From NCBI GenBank assembly GCA_026709725.1, contig JAPOSK010000380.1, positions 4,313-9,732 on the forward strand: a stretch of DNA of 5,420 bases, read 5' to 3'. Both the position numbers and the translations under genes were made by a program. The notes under the pieces were generated by a model. The model saw only the letters and a program-made list of their open reading frames with translations. It made no database searches and had not been told where the DNA came from. This stretch comes from Paracoccaceae bacterium. GTDB taxonomy: Bacteria; Pseudomonadota; Alphaproteobacteria; Rhodobacterales; Rhodobacteraceae. The stretch's first letter is position 1; each line of letters begins with the position of its first letter. This document shows, piece after piece, positions 1 to 5,420 of this stretch.

Positions 1-105
1 CATCGACCCCCCGGTCAGGATCCTTCAGAATTTCTTTCCGGCATTGAAGAGATCATCGAAAGTCGTTCCAACGAACTCATGCGGGAGACGGTGGCATCAC
101 GATAG
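1..105 (+). CDS. Possible C-terminal end of an unidentified protein (5' end outside window)
   Basis: Frame 1 is open from the window edge to a TAG at 103-105, giving 34 residues. The visible tail is acidic and helix-like, with SGIEEIIESRSNELMRE in its middle, which looks more like a real protein terminus than a random translation. I do not recognise the family. The open stretch is short enough to occur by chance, so this is a tentative call; the upstream sequence would settle it. The 138 bases that follow (106-243) show no gene and no convincing terminator. Confidence 0.4.
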   Translation, partial: HRPPGQDPSEFLSGIEEIIESRSNELMRETVASR

Positions 106-243
106 CCATTGCCATGTCTGTCACCGGGTGCAGCGTGATGGGGACAATTCACCACCCGTCCGACAGGTTATCAATGCCGGGGCAGACATGGGGTTCCAAT
201 GCGACAGGACTGGTAAGGGCGGCACAATCCCCAGAGCAGCAGC

Positions 244-504
244 TCAAGCCGTTACAAAGCCGAAGATTGTCAGGCCGACGACAAACATGCCAGCGGTCGC
301 AAGAATCAGTCGTGTTTCGCGCTTTGCAGCCTCTGCGTCGCGCTTTGCAGCCTCTGCGTCGCGCTTTGCCATGTCCTCGGCCAGACGGGCAATGTCAGTG
401 CGGTACTCAGCCTGCATCGTATTCATACGCTCCTCCAGGACGGCCACATGCTGTGCAAGTTGGTGATCGTTCGCAACTTCACTCATTCTTTCCGATATAG
501 CCAT
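244..504 (-). CDS. Small tail-anchored coiled-coil membrane protein, function unknown
   Basis: The protein has 86 residues from the ATG at 504. I chose this start because GGAGG (511-515) lies 6 bases before it. An in-frame GTG at 555 would add 17 residues but has only a weak ribosome binding site. Residues 10-65 are charged and rich in Ala, Glu, Lys and Arg with hydrophobic spacing typical of a coiled coil. They contain the heptad KRDAEAA twice and its beginning a third time (residues 47-63). Residues 66-85 (LILATAGMFVVGLTIFGFVT) form one membrane helix at the extreme C terminus, so the bulk probably sits in the cytoplasm, anchored by its tail. The layout resembles small DUF1640-like and hemolysin XhlA-like proteins, but I cannot assign it to either. 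It is divergent from the toxin-antitoxin operon. It could be a phage-derived accessory protein or a structural membrane protein; no function is claimed. Confidence 0.7.
   Translation of the reverse strand: MAISERMSEVANDHQLAQHVAVLEERMNTMQAEYRTDIARLAEDMAKRDAEAAKRDAEAAKRETRLILATAGMFVVGLTIFGFVTA
317..369. repeat. 21-bp tandem repeat, about 2.5 copies
   Basis: Two identical 21-base units lie at 317-337 and 338-358. A third copy matches for 11 bases (359-369) and then diverges. The unit is a multiple of three and encodes KRDAEAA on the minus strand, so each copy adds exactly one heptad to the coiled coil of the small membrane protein. Copy number can therefore change without breaking the frame or the helical register. 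Confidence 0.9.
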
Positions 505-707
505 TCCACGCCTCCAGTCAAGGTTTCTTTTGGCAGTGGAGAGGAAATTGGTCACCGACCCCGACCCGGATCCCTTCCGGCGTGTGAGCGCGACTCGCGG
601 TCATGCCCGCTGGCGCCGTGATCGTTTTTTGGTCTTGCCGGTGATGTGCATTTTGAGGAACTTGTCATGACGGTTATGGAGAAGGGTATCGGGATCCCAT
701 CCCCAAT

Positions 708-721
708 CTTTTCCTGAAAAG
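708..721. promoter_or_regulatory. Candidate operator: palindrome CTTTTC-CT-GAAAAG upstream of the antitoxin gene
   Basis: Six-base arms CTTTTC and GAAAAG are separated by CT, a perfect inverted repeat. It sits 18 bases before the candidate -10 element, where the -35 region would be. Antitoxins of this family commonly repress their own operon by binding palindromes near the promoter, so this is a plausible operator. Assignment is by position and symmetry only. Confidence 0.4.
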
Positions 722-738
722 AGAGACGACACATGTCA

Positions 739-744
739 TATAAA
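739..744 (+). promoter_or_regulatory. Candidate -10 element (TATAAA) for the toxin-antitoxin operon
   Basis: TATAAA matches the sigma-70 -10 consensus at five of six positions and lies in a local AT-rich patch. No good -35 hexamer is found 16-18 bases upstream; the palindrome at 708-721 occupies that place. Transcription from here would begin around 750, upstream of the GAGGAG at 762-767 and the ATG at 775. This agrees with the chosen antitoxin start and would exclude the upstream in-frame ATG at 733. Confidence 0.4.
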
Positions 745-774
745 TTACGACAGGTGACGAAGAGGAGTCAAGCG

Positions 775-1245
775 ATGACCCAGGCAGCGACAATTGAAAA
801 CGATATCGCTCGAACCTACGCTCTTTTAGGGGGTGAGGAGACAATCAAAAGACCAGTCAGGAATAATTTGGAAGTTCATGATCTGTTGATGGTTGGACTC
901 CCAATTTCTGCTTTGTTGTATTTGATGCCCCGTGTCTCCTTCCTGACAAATGCCGACATTTTGAACAAAGTCATTGGAATCAGCGTGCGAACACTTCAGA
1001 GACGAAAAAAGGAACCCGAAGACAACATTCTGAGTGTCGAACAAAGCAATAGAACCTGGAAGTTTGCAGAAGTTCTCGGCCGCGCAACTGATACACTCGG
1101 ATCAAGGGAAGACGCAGAAATCTGGATGAATACGCCCGCCCTGGGCCTGGATCAACGAAAACCGATTGATCTTTTGGCGACAGCTGTCGGGTTGGAAGCA
1201 ATCGAAGATTATCTGACCCGAATTGAATATGGAGTTTATGCATGA
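775..1245 (+). CDS. Type II antitoxin of the Xre/MbcA/ParS family (RES-Xre system)
   Basis: This 156-residue protein is the antitoxin that binds and neutralises the RES toxin encoded next to it and probably represses the operon. The start at 775 is preceded by GAGGAG (762-767) at 7 bases; an in-frame ATG at 733 would give 170 residues but has a poor ribosome site and lies at the candidate -10 element. Residues about 36-95 form the Xre-like helix-turn-helix region, with the characteristic GLPISAL (41-47) and GISVRTLQRRKK (68-79). Residues about 98-156 form the toxin-binding domain (formerly DUF2384): FAEVLGRATDTLG, then NTPALGLDQRKPIDLL, ending in RIEYGVYA, the hallmark C terminus of the family. 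Base composition is far poorer in GC than serA downstream, suggesting horizontal acquisition. The stop overlaps the toxin start (ATGA), implying translational coupling. The family assignment is firm; DNA binding and autoregulation are inferred. Confidence 0.93.
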   Translation: MTQAATIENDIARTYALLGGEETIKRPVRNNLEVHDLLMVGLPISALLYLMPRVSFLTNADILNKVIGISVRTLQRRKKEPEDNILSVEQSNRTWKFAEVLGRATDTLGSREDAEIWMNTPALGLDQRKPIDLLATAVGLEAIEDYLTRIEYGVYA

Positions 1246-1739
1246 CGCCACTGGTACCTCCGCTCGGAAGCGGCGAGTTCTTCTTCTGGCGGATTGATGC
1301 CGAACGATATGCTTCGACATGGCATAAAGGGGAAGGAAGCTTTCGGTCCGGAGGACGGTGGAACTCACCTGGTATTCGGGCAGTCTATGCATCACTTGAT
1401 CCAGCGACCGCCGTACTTGAAGTTGCAGTTCACAAAGGCTTCAAGGTCCTTGATACTGAGCCACATACCCTGACTTCTGGCAGAATAATCGATCCAGAAA
1501 ATATAACTGTTGTCAAACCTGAAGGCATACCCAATCCAAACTGGCTTGTGCCATGCGCCCCCAATCCAAACCAACAGGAATTTGGTGATGCGCTCCTTGG
1601 AGAGAATACGTTCGTGCTGATTCCAAGTGCAGTCTCAAAGAACAGTTGGAACGTGATTTTTGACGCCACAACAGCGGCAAGGGGGTATGATACTGTAACC
1701 CAGGGTCGCTTTTCATTGGACCCTCGACTGCAGCCATGA
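1242..1739 (+). CDS. RES-domain toxin (NAD-consuming toxin of a RES-Xre TA system)
   Basis: This 165-residue protein is a complete RES domain, the usual length for the family. Studied RES toxins have an ADP-ribosyltransferase-like fold and deplete cellular NAD+, arresting growth; the activity here is inferred from family. The expected landmarks occur in order: FFWRI (13-18), SGGRWNSPG (36-44), VYAS (48-51), AVLEVAVH (57-64), VLIPSAV (125-131) and the C-terminal FSLDPRL (157-163). The likely invariant residues giving the family its name are Arg39, Glu60 and Ser129, with Tyr49 also in the pocket. None is missing and the frame is intact, so the toxin is probably functional. The ATG overlaps the antitoxin stop by four bases, and GGAG (1231-1234) lies 7 bases upstream inside the antitoxin gene. 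This order (antitoxin first, coupled toxin second) is standard for RES-Xre modules. No clear terminator follows. Confidence 0.93.
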   Translation: MTPLVPPLGSGEFFFWRIDAERYASTWHKGEGSFRSGGRWNSPGIRAVYASLDPATAVLEVAVHKGFKVLDTEPHTLTSGRIIDPENITVVKPEGIPNPNWLVPCAPNPNQQEFGDALLGENTFVLIPSAVSKNSWNVIFDATTAARGYDTVTQGRFSLDPRLQP

Positions 1740-1799
1740 AGTTCATCCGCTGGCCAAAATCTGAAAAAACCGACTCTTCAAAATTCGCAGAAACACCAA

Positions 1800-1821
1800 A
1801 ACGATCGTTCCGGATCCGGAA
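1800..1821. repeat. Two overlapping perfect palindromes
   Basis: AACGATCGTT (1800-1809) and TTCCGGATCCGGAA (1808-1821) are each perfectly self-complementary and share two bases. They begin about 60 bases after the toxin stop codon, in sequence with no gene. There is no U-rich run beside them, so they do not look like an intrinsic terminator. They could be a protein binding site or a remnant of a mobile-element end. Confidence 0.6.
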
Positions 1822-1877
1822 ATCGACGAGGCTCCGTGTTGATTTTTCACCAGCAGGGAATGACCGGGCAGTGAGTG

Positions 1878-2052
1878 AATGAAGACACGGTTCCAGGGGC
1901 CAAACGGCACCGGAAGATCCTGCCACGGTGTGCCGGTTCGAAATCGCCATAACACCGCTTCCAAAATGGCCGATGATCCGCCGTCCGTCCGGGATCTGTC
2001 GGCTTTCCGGGACACAGCGGGGGCAATCCGCGTCCCATGGACCATCGGCTCA
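1878..2052 (-). pseudogene. Relic of an IS5-family transposase (N-terminal part, frameshifted)
   Basis: Translated on the minus strand, pieces of the conserved IS5-family N terminus appear in different frames. The piece LCPGKPTDPGRTADHR is in the frame passing through 2017-1970. It is followed by AILEAVLWRFRTGTPWQDLP and PFGPWNRVF in another frame down to 1881. Joined, they give the typical order PLLPGK..DPGRT.D.R..L.AVLW..RTG.PW.DLP..FG.WN.VF of these transposases. The junction near 1970 is explained by loss of one base. RIAP just before LCPGK is in yet another register, so at least two frameshifts are present. Homology stops after VF; the DDE catalytic core is absent, and I found no terminal inverted repeats. 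This is a dead fragment of an insertion sequence, evidence of past mobile-element activity beside the TA operon. Confidence 0.75.
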
Positions 2053-2252
2053 AACGGTTCGATCGTGATTCATCGTTCTGCTCTCTCAGTTGCCTGAATC
2101 GCCTCCTTGCCGGGCGAGTCTGGGTGAGACCGGACCGACGATCCGTGAATGCTCACGAACAGATGTCCACAGGCCCCGGGCGCGTTGCACTTTTCATCGG
2201 AACCGGGCAATACGCCGGGGTTTGTGTGATGCACTTCGATCTGTTCACCCGA

Positions 2253-2262
2253 GGGAGGTGAT
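2253..2262 (+). promoter_or_regulatory. serA: Extended ribosome binding site of serA (GGGAGGTGAT)
   Basis: The run GGAGGTGAT (2254-2262) is a near-complete complement of the 16S rRNA anti-Shine-Dalgarno tail. It is followed directly by two consecutive ATG codons. The GGAGG core is 4 bases from the ATG at 2263 and 7 bases from the ATG at 2266, so spacing favours the second ATG. The two choices differ by one Met. Confidence 0.7.
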
Positions 2263-3861
2263 ATGATGAAACCCCGGGTCCTGGTTTCTGACGAACTGTC
2301 GACGACGGCCGTTGATATCTTCAACGACCGGGGAATCGATGTTGACTATCAGCCTGAGATGGGTTCCGATCCGGACGCTCTGTTGCGTTGCATTGATCGT
2401 TATGATGGGCTGGCCATCCGCTCGGCAACCAAAGCCACAAAAGAGCTGATTGACAAGGCCGGCGCACTCAGGGTGATCGGTCGTGCCGGGATCGGGGTCG
2501 ACAATGTTGATATTGTCGCCGCAACCCGGCGCGGCATCATTGTCATGAATACGCCGTTCGGGAATTCAGAAACCACTGCCGAACATGCCATTGGGATGAT
2601 GTTTGCACTGGCTCGCCAGATTCCAGCAGCGCACCAATCGATCCTTGATGGAAAATGGGAAAAATCCCGCTTCATGGGCAGTGAGCTGCTGGGCAAGACG
2701 CTGGGCGTGATCGGATGCGGCAACATCGGGGCGGCTGTGTGCCGGCGCGCAAACGGGCTGGGGATGACAGTGATCGGTTTTGATCCTTATTTGAATGAGG
2801 ATCGGGCAACCCGGATTGGCATTGAGAAAGTCACATTCGAGGACCTGCTGGAACGGTCGGACATCGTCACCCTGCATGTCCCCATGACAGAATCGACCCG
2901 CAACATGATTGATGCCGCAGCACTGGCGCGGATGAAGACCAGTGCCCGACTGATTAATTGCGCCCGTGGCGGTCTCGTTGATGAAGAGGCTCTCCGTGAA
3001 GCCCTTACTGATGGCAAACTCGCCGGAGCGGCATTGGATGTCTTTGCTGTGGAACCACCTGTTGGCAACCCGCTTCTGACCTTGCCACAGGTTATCACAA
3101 CACCCCATCTCGGTGCATCGACAACGGAAGCGCAGGAGAATGTCGCGTTGCAGGTCGCGATGCAGATGTCTGACTACCTGCTGAGCGGTGCAGTGAGCAA
3201 TGCAATCAATATGCCCTCGATCAGTGCTGAAGATGCCAGGCGCATGCAGCCGTGGGTCAAGCTGGCCAATTATCTCGGCTCCTTTGTCGGCCAGATGACC
3301 AACGAGCCGATTCGGGAACTGAATGTTCTCTATGACGGTACTGTGGCCGAACTCAATACTGGCGCGTTGAATGCCGTGGTCATTGCGGGTCTGCTGAAGG
3401 TGGCAAATCCGGAGGTCAATATGGTGTCAGCCGAGGATGTGGCTCGGGAGCGGGGGATTATCGTGTCTGCAACGACCCAGTCAAAATCCGGCATTTTCGA
3501 TGCCTATATGAAGCTCAGCATCAGGACAGGAACCCGGGAGCGCTCAATTGTCGGCACGGTTTTCTCCGATGGCCGTCCCCGTTTTATCCAGATCAAGGGC
3601 ATCTATATCGAAGCGGATGTGACAGAGCACATGCTGTATACAACCAATGAAGACACTCCGGGGGTTATTGGCCGACTGGGGACGATTCTTGGTGAAGAGG
3701 GTGTCAATATCGCGAATTTCAACCTTGGTCGTTCGGATGCGGGCAGCGCCATCGCGCTTCTCTCGGTCGATGCCCCCATCAGTGATGCGGTCCTGACGCG
3801 GTTGCGTCAGTCCGGCTCGTTCAATCAGGTCATGCCGCTCCGCTTTGGTATTGAGGACTGA
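2263..3861 (+). CDS. serA: D-3-phosphoglycerate dehydrogenase
   Basis: This 532-residue cytoplasmic enzyme oxidises 3-phosphoglycerate to 3-phosphohydroxypyruvate with NAD+, the first committed step of serine (and hence glycine and one-carbon) synthesis. It is the long form. A substrate-binding domain (about 5-100 and 285-320) is split by a Rossmann domain (about 101-284), followed by an allosteric substrate-binding domain (about 322-450) and a C-terminal ACT domain (about 457-532). Visible motifs are GRAGIGVDN (73-81), the nucleotide loop GCGNIG (151-156) with Asp174 after strand two, and the catalytic set Arg235 (NCARGG), Glu264 (VEPP) and His282 (PHLGAS). The ACT domain (NEDTPGVIGRLGTILGEEGVNIANF) suggests feedback control by serine. 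All key residues are intact. The true first residue may be the second Met (2266), judged by ribosome-site spacing. serC, often the upstream neighbour in alphaproteobacteria, is not seen here; an IS relic and TA operon lie upstream instead. Confidence 0.98.
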   Translation: MMKPRVLVSDELSTTAVDIFNDRGIDVDYQPEMGSDPDALLRCIDRYDGLAIRSATKATKELIDKAGALRVIGRAGIGVDNVDIVAATRRGIIVMNTPFGNSETTAEHAIGMMFALARQIPAAHQSILDGKWEKSRFMGSELLGKTLGVIGCGNIGAAVCRRANGLGMTVIGFDPYLNEDRATRIGIEKVTFEDLLERSDIVTLHVPMTESTRNMIDAAALARMKTSARLINCARGGLVDEEALREALTDGKLAGAALDVFAVEPPVGNPLLTLPQVITTPHLGASTTEAQENVALQVAMQMSDYLLSGAVSNAINMPSISAEDARRMQPWVKLANYLGSFVGQMTNEPIRELNVLYDGTVAELNTGALNAVVIAGLLKVANPEVNMVSAEDVARERGIIVSATTQSKSGIFDAYMKLSIRTGTRERSIVGTVFSDGRPRFIQIKGIYIEADVTEHMLYTTNEDTPGVIGRLGTILGEEGVNIANFNLGRSDAGSAIALLSVDAPISDAVLTRLRQSGSFNQVMPLRFGIED

Positions 3862-3949
3862 TTCAGGCTCCAGCCGTTCACTCGCGACCGGGTGGGTTTG
3901 TGATTGGATAATGGTGGGTGGATTGCGGCATCTGGTGGCACTGTAACCT

Positions 3950-4309
3950 TCAGCCGCCGAAGAGATCATAAAGTCCTGCGGCGATCTCCCCTTCCAGAGG
4001 AAAGGACAGCATCCCCATGACAGAATAGCCCAGCAGCCAGGGCATCAGGTAGAAGCGAATCATAAAAAAGAACCAGGCAACAAAGAGCGGTATCAGTGGC
4101 TCCATGAGGAAACCGGGTGTTATCGGTTTGAAGATCCGTAGAATTGGATCCGTTGCCCGGACAAAAAACCGCATGAAGAAGAACGGGCTGTCGAGCGGTA
4201 AAAACAGGTTCATGCCCACACGACCGATCAGGGTCCACATCACCATACCAAGCATGTAGTCCAGGATCAGGACATGGATCGGGAAGACCTCGGTCAGCTG
4301 AAAGTCCAC
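3950..4309 (-). CDS. Small YggT-like integral membrane protein
   Basis: The protein has 119 residues from a GTG start at 4309, supported by GAGG (4317-4320) at 7 bases. It has two clear hydrophobic segments, about residues 11-37 and 70-98. They are separated by a basic, aromatic amphipathic stretch (SPFFFMRFFVRATDPILRIF, 41-60) leading to KPITPGF. The phrase DPILRIFKPITP resembles the signature following the first helix in YggT-family proteins, small inner-membrane proteins of poorly defined role linked to osmotic tolerance or cell-envelope organisation. Only one such unit is present, whereas E. coli YggT has two repeats. The assignment rests on this motif and the helix layout, so it is moderately confident. 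It is convergent with serA (88-base gap, no clear terminator) and lies downstream of the symporter on the same strand, separated by a terminator, so it probably has its own promoter in 4310-4372. I could not identify one. Confidence 0.75.
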   Translation of the reverse strand: MDFQLTEVFPIHVLILDYMLGMVMWTLIGRVGMNLFLPLDSPFFFMRFFVRATDPILRIFKPITPGFLMEPLIPLFVAWFFFMIRFYLMPWLLGYSVMGMLSFPLEGEIAAGLYDLFGG

Positions 4310-4372
4310 AATCAGACCTCGCGCATAAAGTCACAATCAACACAGGCGGTCATGCAGGAAGGGGCCCTGACC

Positions 4373-4401
4373 AAAAAAGGGGCGGGAGTGCCCGCCCCTT
4401 T
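4373..4401 (-). terminator. Intrinsic terminator of the sodium:solute symporter gene
   Basis: On the minus strand a perfect stem AAAGGGGCGGG / CCCGCCCCTTT with a four-base loop (CACT) is followed by a run of six T. It lies 27 bases after the symporter stop codon at 4428. The stem is also flanked by A/T runs on the other side, but the T-run on + is only three bases, so it works mainly for minus-strand transcripts. It separates the symporter transcript from the YggT-like gene. Confidence 0.92.
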
Positions 4402-4427
4402 GACTATAGCATGTCTGATACGTTTTG

Positions 4428-5420
4428 TCAGGATTGGTTGACAATCGTCTTGCCAAACGGATTCCGGACTTCGTCGACCATATCCTGGATTTCCTTTGGC
4501 GGTGGATCGGTTGCCAGACTGACAACGACCATTGCGACCAGACTGACCGGCATCCCGATGATGGCAAACCTCAGATGATCGATTCCGAGCCAGGGCTCAC
4601 CGCCGGTGTAGACATAGTAGAGATACGCAGTGCCTGAGAGGAAGCCAAGGATCATCCCTGCCAGTGCCCCTTGCCGGTTGGCCCGTTTCCACCAGACTCC
4701 GAGGACAAGTGGGAAGAACAGGCCGGATGCGGCAAAGTCGAATGCCCAGGCCACTGCCCCCAGAATGCCCGTCAAGCGAAGACTGGCGACCAGGGCAGCC
4801 AGAATGCCGATGACGACGAGAAGGATCCGGGCGACAATGAGCCGGGTTTTCGTGTCAGCATTCGGATCAATGATCTTGTAGTAAAGATCATGGCTGAGCG
4901 CATTGGCAATGGCGAGGAGCAGACCATCGGCGGTTGACATTGCGGCAGCCATGCCGCCGGCAGCCACCAGCCCCGAGATCACATACGGGAGCCCCGCAAT
5001 CTCCGGTGTCGCCAACACGACAATATCCGGTCGCATGAAGAATTCGTTGACCTCCAGCAGCCCGTTTGCGTTCGCATCAACAACGGCCAGAAAACCGACT
5101 TCAGCCCAATTCTGGACCCATGACAGATTCTGCACTTCCTCAATCGACTTTCCGATGATGCCGGTTGCCAGCTCCGGATCAAGAACCTGCAGCTTCGTCA
5201 GCGTGGCCAGTGCCGGTGCCGTGAAGTAGAGCAGGAAGATGAAGAGCAGCGACCAGGAGACCGACTTGCGGGCATCCCGGACAGAGGGCGTTGTGAAGTA
5301 GCGCATCAGGATATGCGGCAGCGACGCTGTTCCGGTCATCATGCAGAACGCCAGGGTCACAAACTTCCAGCTCGCCATACCGGTTCCCGGATCGTTGTGC
5401 GGGGTGGTCAGAATCCTGAC
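4428..5420 (-). CDS. Sodium:solute symporter (SSS family, VC_2705-like), C-terminal part
   Basis: The frame is open to the right window edge, giving 330 C-terminal codons; the N-terminal part of a protein usually near 550-600 residues is outside. It belongs to the sodium:solute symporters related to acetate permease ActP, which import a small carboxylate or similar solute with Na+ across the inner membrane; the substrate is unknown. Counting from the Met at 5378 (internal, not the true start), MTGTASLPHILMRYFT (14-29) is the typical ActP-like helix motif. GLVAAGGMAAAMSTADGLLL (136-155) carries the Ser148-Thr149 pair expected at the sodium site. Further helices lie at about 180-200, 207-230, 235-258 and 268-290. 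A periplasmic or cytoplasmic loop contains an EF-hand-like sequence, DANANGLLEVNE (101-112). The tail (PPPKEIQDMVDEVRNPFG) is typical of the VC_2705 group. In that group a small DUF4212 membrane protein usually precedes the gene; it would lie beyond the right edge. Confidence 0.93.
   Translation of the reverse strand, partial: VRILTTPHNDPGTGMASWKFVTLAFCMMTGTASLPHILMRYFTTPSVRDARKSVSWSLLFIFLLYFTAPALATLTKLQVLDPELATGIIGKSIEEVQNLSWVQNWAEVGFLAVVDANANGLLEVNEFFMRPDIVVLATPEIAGLPYVISGLVAAGGMAAAMSTADGLLLAIANALSHDLYYKIIDPNADTKTRLIVARILLVVIGILAALVASLRLTGILGAVAWAFDFAASGLFFPLVLGVWWKRANRQGALAGMILGFLSGTAYLYYVYTGGEPWLGIDHLRFAIIGMPVSLVAMVVVSLATDPPPKEIQDMVDEVRNPFGKTIVNQS
5043..5078 (-). other. EF-hand-like calcium-binding loop inside the symporter
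   Basis: The encoded 12-residue loop DANANGLLEVNE fits the canonical EF-hand pattern. It has Asp at 1, Asn at 3 and 5, Gly at 6, an aliphatic residue at 8, Glu at 9 and Glu at 12. It lies in a hydrophilic segment between two membrane helices. Calcium binding is inferred from the pattern only. From memory, comparable D-x-N/D-x-D-G segments occur in this loop in other VC_2705-type symporters. Confidence 0.6.

Larger units (their letters stand above)
1740..2262. other. Gene-free interval of about 520 bp between the toxin gene and serA
   Basis: No intact gene is supported here. The interval contains the double palindrome at 1800-1821, the decayed IS5-family transposase fragment at about 1878-2052, and roughly 200 bases of serA leader (2053-2262). 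In the leader I see the strong ribosome binding site but no promoter, riboswitch or hairpin that I can defend. Open frames crossing the leader have no recognisable protein features. Confidence 0.7.

Noticed and set aside
44..500. Two + strand open frames antisense to the coiled-coil gene
   Set aside because: They translate to low-complexity Arg/Ser/Ala-rich sequence generated by the antisense of the tandem repeat, while the minus-strand frame has a strong ribosome site and clear architecture.
589..632. Short inverted repeat CGCGACTCGCG and a six-T run at 625-630 as a terminator
   Set aside because: The stem is not adjacent to the T-run and the sequence directly before the T-run does not fold into a stable stem.
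552..734. Minus-strand open frame of 60 codons between the coiled-coil gene and the TA operon
   Set aside because: It has no recognisable protein features or supported ribosome site, and its composition is typical of a random frame. It overlaps the control region of the TA operon.
1513..1950. Minus-strand open frame of 145 codons overlapping the RES toxin gene
   Set aside because: It is antisense to the well-supported toxin gene and runs across the IS relic in a frame that does not carry the transposase motifs.
2185..2213. TTGCAC with 17-base spacing to CAATAC as a serA promoter
   Set aside because: The -35 matches only three and the -10 only two consensus positions, too weak to call.
2566..3108. 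Minus-strand open frame of 180 codons inside serA
   Set aside because: It is a shadow of the serA coding sequence, whose motifs and catalytic residues are all intact on the + strand.
3966..4343. Alternative minus-strand frame of 125 codons over the YggT-like gene
   Set aside because: The sequence is Cys-, Asp- and Arg-rich without membrane or domain character, whereas the frame ending at 3950 gives clean membrane helices with a good ribosome site.

Overview
The window looks like the chromosome of an alphaproteobacterium. This is inferred mainly from a long-form, ACT-containing SerA and a VC_2705-type sodium:solute symporter; no rRNA or other phylogenetic marker is present. The core genes are visibly GC-rich (62% in a hand count of 2461-2520). 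The toxin-antitoxin genes on the left are clearly poorer (42% in a hand count of 841-960), so the left part reads as an accessory segment beside housekeeping genes.

Left part (1-1739): a possible C-terminal tail of a + strand gene enters from the window edge and stops at 105. On the minus strand is a small tail-anchored coiled-coil protein (244-504) carrying an in-frame 21-bp tandem repeat. Divergent from it, across a 270-bp control region with a candidate promoter and operator-like palindrome, is a complete two-gene toxin-antitoxin operon. It has an Xre/MbcA/ParS-type antitoxin (775-1245) and a RES-domain toxin (1242-1739), overlapping by ATGA. The antitoxin should neutralise the NAD-consuming toxin and repress the shared promoter.

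Middle (1740-2262): about 520 bp with no intact gene. It holds two overlapping palindromes just after the toxin gene, a frameshifted relic of an IS5-family transposase N-terminus on the minus strand, and the leader of serA with a very strong ribosome binding site. A mobile-element relic beside a low-GC TA module suggests insertion and decay upstream of serA.

Right part (2263-5420): serA encodes D-3-phosphoglycerate dehydrogenase, the first step of serine synthesis. Convergent to it are a small YggT-like membrane protein (3950-4309) and the C-terminal 330 codons of a sodium:solute symporter that runs off the right edge, followed by a clear intrinsic terminator. The symporter carries an EF-hand-like calcium-binding loop. 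These right-hand genes look like ordinary core genes. I see no RNA gene, CRISPR array or wholly new system. The least ordinary content is the TA operon with its control region and divergent coiled-coil neighbour.
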